Part shown: piece after piece, positions 9,801-18,206 of the stretch | Numbering within the stretch: position 1 is the stretch's first letter | How the letters are laid out: every line of letters starts with the position of its first letter | Source of the DNA: Clostridia bacterium | Lineage (GTDB): Bacteria; Bacillota; Clostridia; Christensenellales; Aristaeellaceae | Direction: 5' to 3' | Assembly (NCBI GenBank): GCA_017431005.1 | Contig: JAFRLY010000042.1 | Span: 1-59,271, forward strand | DNA: 59,271 nt | The notes under the pieces: model-generated | Database searches by the model: none | Seen by the model: the letters and a program-made list of their open reading frames with translations, nothing else | Told to the model about the DNA's origin: nothing | Made by a program: the position numbers and the translations under genes

Positions 9801-9959
9801 GCGGTCTGCGTCTGCTCGATGGCGGAGGAGCCGGGGGAGAGGCTGCAGGTGAAGGACGATACCTTCACCCTGTTCTTCCGACCGTTTGAAATCGTGACCG
9901 TGCGGCTGGCACGCCCCGGCGAAAGACAGGAAACCGGCCCGCACAGGAGAGGAGCATAA
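6834..9959 (+). CDS. Alpha-mannosidase, GH38
   Basis: A 1041-residue GH38 enzyme, the usual length. An N-terminal beta-sandwich region (1-240) precedes the catalytic domain. Zinc ligands and catalytic residues are visible: His258 and Asp260 in NSHLDLAWLW, the nucleophile Asp370 in WLPDTFGYS, and His572 in NQFHDILPGSS. The C-terminal half holds the beta-sandwich domains of the family. No signal peptide is present, so it acts on imported alpha-mannosides in the cytoplasm. It is 18 bases after the isomerase gene and 2 bases before the rhamnosidase-like gene. Family members cleave alpha-1,2/1,3/1,6-mannosyl bonds with retention; the linkage is not predictable here. Confidence 0.93.
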   Translation: MINEIREQLAHLIDALEADLYHPLGEIELEGFPAQGALTLAEAETRARTPWPAGTAWGKAWDYAWMFGSFTVPAEARGERIVMDLNPGGESVLFVNGRVFGARRADRMDHPHQYISDQAVCQEAEGGETFSIALEVYGGTPLPEHPSRPVFPEKGVTYTRGGPAVTGRSTFGWWNEEAYQLWLDLTVLRDVHDFLEPHDGFREALAEGFARLLDSLDAELPLPERRQAYAAARTQIAPLMNAHNGTYAASMGVIANSHLDLAWLWPMEETRRKTARTFGAVLRLLKEYPEMMFLQSQCAEYELCRKNYPELFEEVKAAIAEGRWIADGGMWVEPDTNLAGGESLVRQFLYGHRYFREVLGVESRVAWLPDTFGYSAALPQIIKGFGMTGLTTQKIFWSYNDSEPFPHHAFQWRGLDGTTIPTFLHMFYETPVDARTVHTRWVSRLEQDGSCDFYLPFGQGDGGGGPSRDDMEQVRRQRDLQGAPKLYWITPEDYLKKRDNGSLPVYRGELYVPCHRGTYTTQAMIKKGNRRAEHVLRAWEMLAAMAAFSGRAVYPVEVLEKTWKLLLTNQFHDILPGSSIARVYEEAKTDIAQIRDTSVRGAREALLAFCRNGPGVTVFNPASHGVTRIIRTDDRFVNGAVTRDGKRFQAAAYRGEAVVLAHLEPMSAMTMYPAEVPVRSGATASRHGGSFILENAHLRCEISQKGELLSMIMLHDGRERVRSASNVFHLYRDLPRRFDAWDIDSQTERREVPMDAAYEAEIACAGGLFAELRITARFSSSVITQQIRLSAGEMQLEFITEAEWQERHRLLKVSFDTGIDADNADHQIQFGYISRPAHRSRRYDEDRFEVCAHAWTALRDATHGAAVLNDCKYGVSAADGVIGLSLLRSPTYPDAAADRGYHRFIYAYRVWDGPIEQSGLAEAAEAMNDPLITVPGSSVPLRLMECSDASVTVESVKLAEDGSGDLVIRMYESMGGARSALIHPLLPFGAVCVCSMAEEPGERLQVKDDTFTLFFRPFEIVTVRLARPGERQETGPHRRGA

Positions 9960-9961
9960 CT

Positions 9962-12900
9962 GTGCTTTACCCGCGCTCCAAGGAAAAAATACCGGATCCC
10001 GGACTGTTCCGGAATCCCGGCTCCGAATACCGCGCCGCACCCTTCTGGGCATGGAACTGCGACCTGGACGAGGACCTGCTGAAGCGGGAAATCGGTTATA
10101 TGAAACAGATGGGAATGGGCGGCTTTCATATGCATCCCCGCAGCGGGATGGCTGTTCCGTATCTGTCCGAGGCGTTTATGAACCGGATCCGCACCTGCGT
10201 GGAGGAGGCGCGGAAACTGGGCATGCTGGCCTGGCTGTACGACGAGGACCGGTGGCCGTCCGGATTTGCCGGGGGCTTCGTGACGGAAAAGGAGGAAAAC
10301 CGCCAGCGCTTCCTGCTGATGACGCCGAAAGCGCCCGGCCCGGACGGGGGACGGGTGCTCGCCCGGTATGAGGTGACGCTGGACGGACGCGGATCGCTGA
10401 CAGGCTACCGGCGGCTCGCCGAAAACGGGGAAGCTGCCGGAACGATATGGTACGCGGCGGAAAAGCAGACCGTGCCGAGCGCCTGGTTCCATTTCCGCGG
10501 GTATACGGATACCATGAATCCCGCGGCTATCCGCGACTTTATCCGCATCACGCATGAGCGGTACCGGGAAGCGCTTGGCAGCGACCTGGGCGGAATCTGC
10601 CCGGCGATCTTTACGGACGAGCCGCAGATGCCGCGCAGAACCGTGCTCTCCCGCTCGACGGATCTGCAGGACGTGCTGCTGCCATGGACCGCCGGGTTGG
10701 AGGAAAGCTATCGGGCGGCCTGGAAAGAAAGCCTGCTGGACCGCCTGCCGGAGGTGATCTGGGAACAGCCGGAGGGGATTTCCCCTGTGCGCTGGCGCTT
10801 TTTTGACCATACGACGGAACGCTTTGTTTCCGCCTTCAGCGACCAGATCGGAAAATGGTGCCGCGAACACGGCATCCTGATGACCGGCCACATGATGTCC
10901 GAGCAGACGCTGGAAAGCCAGTCCGGCGCCGTGGGCGAGGTGATGCGCGCCTACCGCGGCTTCACGCTGCCGGGGGTGGACCAGCTGTGCGACGGACGGG
11001 AGTTCACGACTGTGAAGCAGGCGGCCTCCGCCGCGCATCAGCAGGGGTGCCCCGGCGTGGCCAGCGAGCTGTACGGCGTGACAAACTGGGATTTCGACTT
11101 CAAGGGACACAAGCTGCAGGGGGACTGGCAGGCTGCCCTCGGGGTGACTGTGCGCGTGCCGCACCTGTACTGGTGCTCGATGCACGGGGAATCCAAACGC
11201 GATTATCCGGCCTCCATCGGCCACCAGAGCGCCTGGTGGCGGGAATATCCGTTCATTGAGGACCACTTTGCCCGAGTGAATACCCTGATGACCCGCGGGA
11301 AGCCGCTGATCCGCGTCGGCGTGATCCATCCGGTGGAATCCTGCTGGATCGCGTTCGGCCCGGAGGACCGGACCGGTCTGAAACGGGCGGAGCTTGACCG
11401 CCGCTTCGCCGAGCTGACACGGTGGCTGCTGGAGGACACGCTCGATTTTGACTATATCTGTGAATCCACGCTGCCGGATCTGTTCCGGGCGGGGGAGGGC
11501 GCCTTTACGGTGGGGGAGATGTCCTATGACGCCGTGATCGTGCCCGGCTGTGAAACGCTGCGCCGCACGACGATGGCCGCGCTGGCGGACTTCCGAGCCC
11601 GCGGGGGACAGATCATCTTCCTCGGTGCGGCGCCGCGCTATGTGGACGCCCTGCCGGGCGGCGACGCGGCGCGCTTCAGTGAAGGCTGCGAATGCCTGCC
11701 CTGGGACCGGGTGCGGCTGAACGGCAACCTGGACCGTCTGCGGGAGATCCGGATTGTGACAGAGCGCGGCAGGCCCGCCAAAAACCTGCTGTGCGCCATC
11801 CGGCAGGACGGCGGCTGCCGCAATGTTCTGATCGTGCACGGAGAGCCTGCCCGGCACGGCGCGCCGGACGAGCCGGAGACATATACCGTCACCCTGACCG
11901 GCCTGTGGACGGCGGAGATCTGGGATACGCTGACCGGGGATATCCGTCCGGCGGAAACCTCCGTCAGGGAGGAAAACACGGAGCTGACCTGGCGCTGCTG
12001 GGGACAGGACAGCCTGCTGCTGCGGCTGACCCCGGCCAGATCGGGGGACGGCCGGCGGGCTGCCGCACGGGAAGCCGCGCTTGATGGCAGCTACGGAATC
12101 CATATGGCGGAGGAGCTGAGCCGGGACCGCGGAAGCCGGAACGGACGCCCGCTGCCGCCGCCGGAGGAAATCATCCGCGGCGAGGATAACGTGCTGGTGC
12201 TGGATACCGCCGAATGGCGGACCGACGCGGATCCCTGGGAAAGCGCGGAGGAAATGCTCCGCATCGGCCTGAGGGCCAAGGAGAAGCTCGGCATTTCCAC
12301 TGCTGCGGCCTCCGGCGCGCAGCCGTGGGCGCTGCCTCCTGAGAAACCGGAGCATACCCTCTCCCTGCGGATTTCGTTCCGCACGGAAATCGCACTGCCT
12401 GCCGCGCGTCTGGCCCTGGAGGACGCGGAGGAATGCCGCGTGACACTAGACGGCGCGCCGCTGAGTGATGAACAGGACGGCTTTTTCACGGATGAGGCCA
12501 TCCGCTGCTTCCCGACCGGCCCCCTGCGGGAGGGCGTGCATACCGTTGAGCTTACCCGGCCGCTGACGGCTGCCGCTTGCACGGAAAACCTGTTCCTGCT
12601 GGGAGATTTCGGCGTGCGCGTAGCCGGGAGGGAAACCGCGGTGGTGCAGGCACCTCGGACGCTTGATTACGGCGACTGGACCGCGCAGGGGCTGCCGTTC
12701 TACTCCGGCCCCCTGACCTGCCGCTGGCATCTGGCCGGCGGAGAGCGTCTCCGGCTCCGGCTGGGACTGTTTTCCGCGCCGTGCGTGACGGTGGCGCTGG
12801 ACGGGAAGCGGATCGCGAACGTATCCCTCTCCCCCTCGGAGGCGGACCTGGGGCTCCTGAGCGAGGGAGACCATGTGCTGGACATCACCGTGTATCCCAG

Positions 12901-13063
12901 CCGGATCAATTCCTTCGGGACGTTCCATCTGAACGATTATTCCGTGATCTGGTTCGGCCCGCAGGCATGGAGAAGCACCGGAATGCGCTGGACGTACAAT
13001 TACCGTCTGGCGCCTTCCGGCCTGCTCAGCGAACCGTATCTGTTTGCCGATGAAGAGAAATGA
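9962..13063 (+). CDS. GH106-like alpha-L-rhamnosidase family protein
   Basis: A 1033-residue protein beginning at GTG 9962 behind AGGAGAGGAG, two bases after the mannosidase stop. The N-terminus (NPGSEYRAAPFWAWN, then GYMKQMGMGGFHMHPRSGM and LAWLYDEDRWPSG) is that of the large GH106/alpha-L-rhamnosidase-like group with a TIM barrel; further family-like blocks are AIFTDEPQMPRR, HGILMTGHMMSEQ and WDFDFKGHKLQGDWQAALGV. The C-terminal region is beta-rich, as in jelly-roll accessory domains. There is no signal peptide, so it is probably cytoplasmic. Rhamnosidase activity is the family assignment; some members act on other sugars. Confidence 0.8.
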   Translation: MLYPRSKEKIPDPGLFRNPGSEYRAAPFWAWNCDLDEDLLKREIGYMKQMGMGGFHMHPRSGMAVPYLSEAFMNRIRTCVEEARKLGMLAWLYDEDRWPSGFAGGFVTEKEENRQRFLLMTPKAPGPDGGRVLARYEVTLDGRGSLTGYRRLAENGEAAGTIWYAAEKQTVPSAWFHFRGYTDTMNPAAIRDFIRITHERYREALGSDLGGICPAIFTDEPQMPRRTVLSRSTDLQDVLLPWTAGLEESYRAAWKESLLDRLPEVIWEQPEGISPVRWRFFDHTTERFVSAFSDQIGKWCREHGILMTGHMMSEQTLESQSGAVGEVMRAYRGFTLPGVDQLCDGREFTTVKQAASAAHQQGCPGVASELYGVTNWDFDFKGHKLQGDWQAALGVTVRVPHLYWCSMHGESKRDYPASIGHQSAWWREYPFIEDHFARVNTLMTRGKPLIRVGVIHPVESCWIAFGPEDRTGLKRAELDRRFAELTRWLLEDTLDFDYICESTLPDLFRAGEGAFTVGEMSYDAVIVPGCETLRRTTMAALADFRARGGQIIFLGAAPRYVDALPGGDAARFSEGCECLPWDRVRLNGNLDRLREIRIVTERGRPAKNLLCAIRQDGGCRNVLIVHGEPARHGAPDEPETYTVTLTGLWTAEIWDTLTGDIRPAETSVREENTELTWRCWGQDSLLLRLTPARSGDGRRAAAREAALDGSYGIHMAEELSRDRGSRNGRPLPPPEEIIRGEDNVLVLDTAEWRTDADPWESAEEMLRIGLRAKEKLGISTAAASGAQPWALPPEKPEHTLSLRISFRTEIALPAARLALEDAEECRVTLDGAPLSDEQDGFFTDEAIRCFPTGPLREGVHTVELTRPLTAAACTENLFLLGDFGVRVAGRETAVVQAPRTLDYGDWTAQGLPFYSGPLTCRWHLAGGERLRLRLGLFSAPCVTVALDGKRIANVSLSPSEADLGLLSEGDHVLDITVYPSRINSFGTFHLNDYSVIWFGPQAWRSTGMRWTYNYRLAPSGLLSEPYLFADEEK

Positions 13064-13086
13064 GGCCTTTCCGGAAGGACCTCGGG
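13062..13086. terminator. Weak hairpin between convergent operons
   Basis: GAGGCCTT and AAGGACCTC form a stem with one bulged base immediately at the GH106-like stop codon, followed by CGGGTTT. It sits in the 30-base gap between the convergent plus- and minus-strand genes. Confidence 0.35.
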
Positions 13087-13093
13087 TTTCCGT

Positions 13094-15550
13094 TTACAGC
13101 TCCAGGACCGGCAGCCCGGCGGCCAGGGCGGCGCTGCGCCGCAGCTGGGCCGCGGGTTCCGCCGGAGCCTCCAGGGTGATGATATATCGGAATTCGTGCC
13201 AGCCGCCCAGATCCGCCGCGAAATTGGTTTCCCAGTAATTATTCATGATACGGCTGCGGATTTCCGCGCGGTTCAGGGAGATACTCTGCCTGTCACAAAG
13301 CGTGACGGGCCCTTTTTCATTTTCGCCGAAGGAAACCAGCGGCACATCCGGGCTGGTGACGAGCAGGTCAAAACCGCTCCCCCTGCGGAGGATTCCGTTC
13401 TGCAGGCACCAGAAGGCCTGGCAGGTTCCCGGCAGCTGGTCGATTCCCGGACGGATCACGCAGCCGGTCTTATCGATCCAGGTTTCGTTGTCCCCGTCAG
13501 TGACAAACGGCAGCGCCAGCTGGATTTCCTCCGGATCATGACAGCTCCTTTTGCGGATGCGTACCCGGACGTCCATCCGCGGAACGGCTTTGTAAAGCTT
13601 CAGGTCCACCGCGCACGCGTCCGTGCCCTCCAGATCGTACTCCACGCGCAGCGTGACGAAGACAGGTCCGTCCTCCGCAACCGCAAAGCGCTTCGGCCGG
13701 GCGGCATATTCCCGCGTGTTGATCGTTGCCCGGCGGCGGCCCATTCTCCGCCGGGAGGAGGTCACCGGCCCGGCTGCCGGCGTAACGTAATACAGGCAGG
13801 TGAAGGCGCCGAAACGGCAGGCCGGATCCAGCAGCTCCCGCCCCGTGCGGCGGTCGGTGACGGAAGCGATCCCCTTTGCCGCGTCTGTGCGGACAGTGAA
13901 GCAGGCGGTCTCCACCACCTCGGGCAGGCAGAGCCCGGAAATATCCGCCTGGTCCGTCATCGCGTCCGCGCACATCCACGCGGTATGCGGCGGCATGCCC
14001 GTATCCGCGGGGGCATATTCCAGCTGCAGTTCCCGGTTTTCCCCCGGAGCGAGCTTGAGCATTGTTTCCACGAGGCGGCCCCGGGGTCCGGGACCTGTCT
14101 GGGACGGCAGGAGAGCGCCTGACGCGGTATCCCGCAGCGCCAGCGGCCGGCTCTCCTGCTGCCGGCCTTCCGGATATTCCCAGCCAAGCAGCGGAATGGC
14201 GGCCGGCATGACGACCGGGAACGGGTAAGGATTGATCACCCGCGCGCGGCCGGGGCGTTCGGGCCGGATGACCCGGTTTCCCAGTCCGGCAAGCACGCCG
14301 TCCAGCAGCGCGCTGGCCGCGGTGTCCGCGTTCACGGCGAAGGCGGTTTTCCGCAGCAGCATGGAGGCGACCAACGGGCTGTAAGGATCGGAGACGGAGG
14401 AGGAATGTCCCCAGGTATGCTCCGCGAACAGCATCATGCTTTCCCCGGCCTCCCGGCGGAGCGCGTCATCGGTCCTTTTTCCGCCGGGATCCAGCAGCGC
14501 GGCAGTATTCCGGCAGCGCTGCGCCCCGCGGTAAAGTTTGACAGCTTCGGGCGTGGAGCCGATCCCGTCCGCCCACCAGTCGGTCCAGTCTCCGGCATAT
14601 TCCGGAATCTCCGCACCGGAGGAGGACAGCTCCTCAAAAAAGGCGTCCAGCGTGGTCATCCGCAGGAACACCCTGCCGCCGAAGCGCCCGTTGAGCCAGT
14701 TGACCCGCTCCGCCACGCGCGCGTTCGGAGGCGAATTATCGGACAGAATGCCGCTGACAAACACCGGTACGAAGTCCAGCGGCCAGCCCGCATCCTCCAG
14801 ACCGGCCAGGTACCGTGTGATACGGGCCACCGCCAGGTCTGTTTCCTCCGCGTCTGTCGTTTCGGCGTCCGTGGTGAAGAGGCGGCCGCTTTCAATCGCC
14901 TGCAGGAAATCATCGTTCAGCATAAACGAGGACGTTCCCCGGGGACAGAGCCCCAGCACATGCCCCCAGTGGTAGTGCTCCCCGCAGAAGGCCAGCACGC
15001 TCTTTCCTGCCGGCCCGCGCCACCGGAAGAACGCCGGGTTCCGGTGCAGGGGATACATCCCGTGGTGGGTATGCACCGCGCTGTAGAAATACCGGACGCC
15101 GGCATCCGCCAGCGCGTCCGGCAGCGCGGCGGAATATCCGTTCACGTCCGCCGTCATGGCGCTGCGAAGGCTCAGGCCGTTTTCGCCGGCCCAGGCGGCG
15201 GCCCGGGCCAGGTGCTCCCGGAGCACGGTGTCATCAATGAGGTCCGTCAGATTCAGATAGGACGCGCTCAGGCCGATGCGTCCCTCCCGGACATAGCGGA
15301 CAAAGTCCGTGCGGTCCGCTTCGGAGGCGGATTTCAGGAACTGCTCCACCTGCCAGAAATTTTCACACTGCCAGCGGAAGCCCTGCTGCTCCCCGGCCTT
15401 TCCGGCCTCCTCCCGGCGCAGAAGCTCCACGGCTCCGCGCAGGAATTCCCCGTGCTGGCGGGCAGCCAGCTCCTGCCGGACGGTATAGCCGACATCCGTA
15501 TGGGAATGATGCAACACATCAATCCGCCATGCTCTTTTCAGTTCCTTCAC
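13094..15550 (-). CDS. Divergent GH38-like glycoside hydrolase
   Basis: An 818-residue protein from a GTG at 15550, chosen because AGGAGG lies five bases before it and because the longer frame (to 15634) only translates a hairpin. The GH38 N-terminal pattern is present: HHSHTD (His17, Asp19), TADVNGYS (Asp135, the nucleophile position) and AEHTWGHSSS (zinc-site His region). It is divergent from the GH38 enzyme at 6.8 kb and shorter, and belongs to a subgroup whose substrate is unsettled. It is last in the minus-strand operon with the solute-binding protein and permeases, so it probably acts on the imported glycan. No signal peptide is seen. Confidence 0.75.
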   Translation of the reverse strand: MKELKRAWRIDVLHHSHTDVGYTVRQELAARQHGEFLRGAVELLRREEAGKAGEQQGFRWQCENFWQVEQFLKSASEADRTDFVRYVREGRIGLSASYLNLTDLIDDTVLREHLARAAAWAGENGLSLRSAMTADVNGYSAALPDALADAGVRYFYSAVHTHHGMYPLHRNPAFFRWRGPAGKSVLAFCGEHYHWGHVLGLCPRGTSSFMLNDDFLQAIESGRLFTTDAETTDAEETDLAVARITRYLAGLEDAGWPLDFVPVFVSGILSDNSPPNARVAERVNWLNGRFGGRVFLRMTTLDAFFEELSSSGAEIPEYAGDWTDWWADGIGSTPEAVKLYRGAQRCRNTAALLDPGGKRTDDALRREAGESMMLFAEHTWGHSSSVSDPYSPLVASMLLRKTAFAVNADTAASALLDGVLAGLGNRVIRPERPGRARVINPYPFPVVMPAAIPLLGWEYPEGRQQESRPLALRDTASGALLPSQTGPGPRGRLVETMLKLAPGENRELQLEYAPADTGMPPHTAWMCADAMTDQADISGLCLPEVVETACFTVRTDAAKGIASVTDRRTGRELLDPACRFGAFTCLYYVTPAAGPVTSSRRRMGRRRATINTREYAARPKRFAVAEDGPVFVTLRVEYDLEGTDACAVDLKLYKAVPRMDVRVRIRKRSCHDPEEIQLALPFVTDGDNETWIDKTGCVIRPGIDQLPGTCQAFWCLQNGILRRGSGFDLLVTSPDVPLVSFGENEKGPVTLCDRQSISLNRAEIRSRIMNNYWETNFAADLGGWHEFRYIITLEAPAEPAAQLRRSAALAAGLPVLEL

Positions 15551-15590
15551 GCCTGCCTCCTCCCGCGTTTCCGGCAACAGTACTGAAACA

Positions 15591-15619
15591 GGGGCTGCCG
15601 CGGAAACCGCAGCAGCCCC
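15591..15619 (-). terminator. Intercistronic hairpin between binding-protein and hydrolase genes
   Basis: On the minus strand GGGGCTGCTGCGG, loop TTT, CCGCGGCAGCCCC: a 13-bp stem with one mismatch. It lies 18 bases after the solute-binding protein stop and has only a short U-stretch after it. Such hairpins often stabilise the upstream binding-protein mRNA and reduce downstream expression. Confidence 0.6.
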
Positions 15620-15637
15620 CTGCAGAAAGGTCATCCA

Positions 15638-17269
15638 TCAGTTCTGGGACGCGTACCACTCGTTGGCTTCGTTCGTCAGCGTTTCGCCGCCGGCGCTCAT
15701 CCAGTCAGCGACAAAGTCATCCCAGGTATCCAGGGAACGATCGCCGCGGATGAAGTCAACATACGCTTCATCGCGGATGGTGTTCACTTCGCCGAACAGT
15801 TCGCCGGCGCTGGGAAGTGTTTCGGTGACGACATCCTGGATGTAGCTGTTGTACTGATCCTTCTTGAACCAGTTGAGGCGGTTCGCGATGGTCTTGTCAT
15901 TGTAGAAGGCCAGGTTGTAGCCCAGCTCGGAGAAAGCACGGTCGCTGCCGTACAGGCTGCGGCATCCCCAGACGCCTACGGCGTTCAGGTCTTCGTTGCC
16001 CATCAGGCGGGTGATGGTGCCGTCCTCATTCTTCGTGTAGTGTTCTCCCTCGATCCCGGCGAAGGCAAGCATGTACAGCTCGTCATCCGTCGCAAAGGCG
16101 TTCAGGATCTTGAAGATCACAGCCAGCTTCTCATCGGAAACATTGGCGTTGTACACGGCGCTTTCGCTGACCGCCACAGGCGTTCCGACCTCCCAGCCGT
16201 AATCGCCGTTCGGGCCGGCCGGCCACGGGCCGTACACGAAGGTGGAATCCTCACCGTTGACCTGCCAGTATTCCGTCGCGCAGCGTCCGCCCGCGTCATC
16301 CGGACCGGCGATGCCCTTGAGGCGGTAGTGGTCGATGGACGCGTTGGCGCTCACGCCGTAGATTCCGTTCACCATGCCGTGGGAGATGGCCCAGTAGCTG
16401 CCCTCCACGGATTCCTTGCCGGCGACGAATTCCTTGTCAATCAGACCCTTGGCGTACATGTCGGCCAGAATGCCGATGACGGTCTTCGCGTCGTCCGCTA
16501 CGTCGCTGCTGACTACCTTGCCGTCCCGCAGCACCCAGTAGGAGGTGCTGCCGGAGAAGCCGGTGCCGAGGCCGTACGAGCCGAACAGCGCCTTCATCGC
16601 GGTGATGGAGCAGCCGTAGGTGTTGGCTTCACCGTCGCCGTCCGGGTCTTCATTGGTGAAGCGTTCCATCAGACCGACAAACTCATCCACCGTCTTCGGC
16701 AGGGTTTCCTCCGTCACGCCCAGCTTGTCCAGCCAGTCGCCGCGGTAGATCAGGGTCTTGTAGGGCATGGAGCCGTCCGGCTTGAAGGAGGGAAGGACAA
16801 CCATTTTGCCGTCCCGGACAGCGGCCTTCTTCCAGGCCTCCACGTCGTCCTTCAGGTCGCCGTAGGCGGCGCCGTTCATCACAAAGTTCCAGACGTCCGG
16901 AGCATTCTCCTGGAGGAACGCCTCGTCCCAGGTGCGGATGACGCCCTGGTCCAGGTATTCATTCAGGGTGGTGGTGCTCTGCGCGAGGAACACGTCGGGG
17001 GCGGTGCCGCCGGAAAGCCGGGTGTTCAGGATTTCGGCGTAGTTGCCCTGCTCAATGTAGACGACGTCGATGTCCACATTGATGCCGTGCTTTTCCTTCA
17101 GCATCTTCTCAACAGCGGGGGTGATAACGTCTTTTTCGTTATCGAGCGGTCCGAACATGTAGCCGGCGACGGAGATTTTCATCGGTTCGTCTTCGGCAAC
17201 GGCGGTCGGCACCAGCGCAAGGACCATGACCAGGGCCAGCACCAGCGCAAGGATACGGAAAGCTTTCAT
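15638..17269 (-). CDS. ABC transporter extracellular sugar-binding protein (LplA-like)
   Basis: A 543-residue family 1 solute-binding protein. Residues 1-25 are a signal peptide ending TAVA before EDEPMKISVAGY. The body shows the usual pattern: AEILNTRLSGGTAPDVFLAQ near 95, and a long C-terminal lobe with PSAGELFGEVNTIRDEAYVD. The ~540-residue size is that of the LplA/YtcQ group, which carries oligosaccharides of plant or host glycans to LplB/LplC-type permeases. A clear lipobox cysteine is missing, which is unusual for a Gram-positive binding protein. It is third in an operon after the two permeases. No ATPase gene is in the window, as is usual for this group, which shares an MsmX-type ATPase. 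Confidence 0.92.
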   Translation of the reverse strand: MKAFRILALVLALVMVLALVPTAVAEDEPMKISVAGYMFGPLDNEKDVITPAVEKMLKEKHGINVDIDVVYIEQGNYAEILNTRLSGGTAPDVFLAQSTTTLNEYLDQGVIRTWDEAFLQENAPDVWNFVMNGAAYGDLKDDVEAWKKAAVRDGKMVVLPSFKPDGSMPYKTLIYRGDWLDKLGVTEETLPKTVDEFVGLMERFTNEDPDGDGEANTYGCSITAMKALFGSYGLGTGFSGSTSYWVLRDGKVVSSDVADDAKTVIGILADMYAKGLIDKEFVAGKESVEGSYWAISHGMVNGIYGVSANASIDHYRLKGIAGPDDAGGRCATEYWQVNGEDSTFVYGPWPAGPNGDYGWEVGTPVAVSESAVYNANVSDEKLAVIFKILNAFATDDELYMLAFAGIEGEHYTKNEDGTITRLMGNEDLNAVGVWGCRSLYGSDRAFSELGYNLAFYNDKTIANRLNWFKKDQYNSYIQDVVTETLPSAGELFGEVNTIRDEAYVDFIRGDRSLDTWDDFVADWMSAGGETLTNEANEWYASQN

Positions 17270-17310
17270 GTGTTTACCCTCCTTAAATGAATTATTTTAC
17301 AGAAAGGCTC

Positions 17311-18192
17311 TCAGCCTTTCAGTGAGCCGATCATAATTCCCTTGACGAAGAACTTCTGAACGAAGGGATACGTACAGAGGATCGGGAAGGTGGTGACAAA
17401 GATGCAGGCGGCCTTCAGCCCCTCCGAGGAAACGACCGATTCCATTTCGGCGGCGTTGGCCGCGGCGCTGGTGTCCAGAATTTCCTTGGAGCCGGTGAGA
17501 ATGATCCGCCGCAGGACGATCTGCAGGGTGAATTTGGTGTCGTCCGAAATATAGATCAGGACGTCGAACCAGCTGTTCCAGTGCCCGACCACCAGCCACA
17601 GGGCCACGGTGGCGAGGATGGGTTTGGACAGCGGCAGGATAATCTGCAGGAAGATGCGGAACCGGCCGGCGCCGTCGATCAGGCAGCTTTCCTCAATCTC
17701 CTCCGGCAGGCTCTGGAAATAGTTCCGGATGATGACCATGTTGTACGCGCTGATCAGCCCGGGCAGGATCATGGACGCGTAGGTGTCCAGCAGGCCGAGC
17801 CCCTTGACCAGCAGATAATTCGGAATCAGGCCGCCGGAGAAGAACATCGTGAAGACGATGAACAGCGTCCAGAAGGTGCGGTGCGGGAAAAACCGCTTGC
17901 TGAGCACGTAGGCCCCCATCGAGGTGAAAAAGAGCTGCAGCACCGTACCGATGACCGTGCGGATAATCGTGTTTTTGTAGCCCAGCCAGATGTACCGGTT
18001 GCCGATGACCCGGGCATAGTTGTCCGCCGTCGGGTCCTTCGGCCAGAGCAGCAGACCGCCCCGGGTGGCGATATAGCTGGGACTCAGACTCAGATTGAAC
18101 AGGTGCCAGAAGGCGACGACGATGGAGCCGCACAGCAGGATCAGGAACAGGTAGATCAGGGCCTTGCCGACGGAAAAACGATTGTGTTTCAT
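17311..18192 (-). CDS. Carbohydrate ABC transporter permease (LplC/YtcP-like)
   Basis: A 293-residue inner-membrane permease with about six transmembrane helices. The N-terminal cytoplasmic part is short, and the EAA-type loop that docks the ATPase is at IEESCLIDGAGRFRIFLQII (residues ~187-206: E-S-C-x-I-D-G-A-G, the usual EAAxxDGA form). The C-terminus ends in VKGIMIGSLKG, typical of the MalG-like partner in this family. It lies 14 bases after the other permease gene and before the binding protein gene. Its substrate is probably a mannose- or rhamnose-containing oligosaccharide, judged only from the neighbours. Confidence 0.93.
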   Translation of the reverse strand: MKHNRFSVGKALIYLFLILLCGSIVVAFWHLFNLSLSPSYIATRGGLLLWPKDPTADNYARVIGNRYIWLGYKNTIIRTVIGTVLQLFFTSMGAYVLSKRFFPHRTFWTLFIVFTMFFSGGLIPNYLLVKGLGLLDTYASMILPGLISAYNMVIIRNYFQSLPEEIEESCLIDGAGRFRIFLQIILPLSKPILATVALWLVVGHWNSWFDVLIYISDDTKFTLQIVLRRIILTGSKEILDTSAAANAAEMESVVSSEGLKAACIFVTTFPILCTYPFVQKFFVKGIMIGSLKG

Positions 18193-18206
18193 ATCCGGCC
18201 TCCCCC

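Noticed and set aside
6816-12355. Long minus-strand open frames (over 800-1000 codons) opposite the GH38 and GH106-like genes
   Set aside because: They are antisense frames kept open by the GC-rich third codon position; they are rich in Arg, His and Pro with no recognisable domains.
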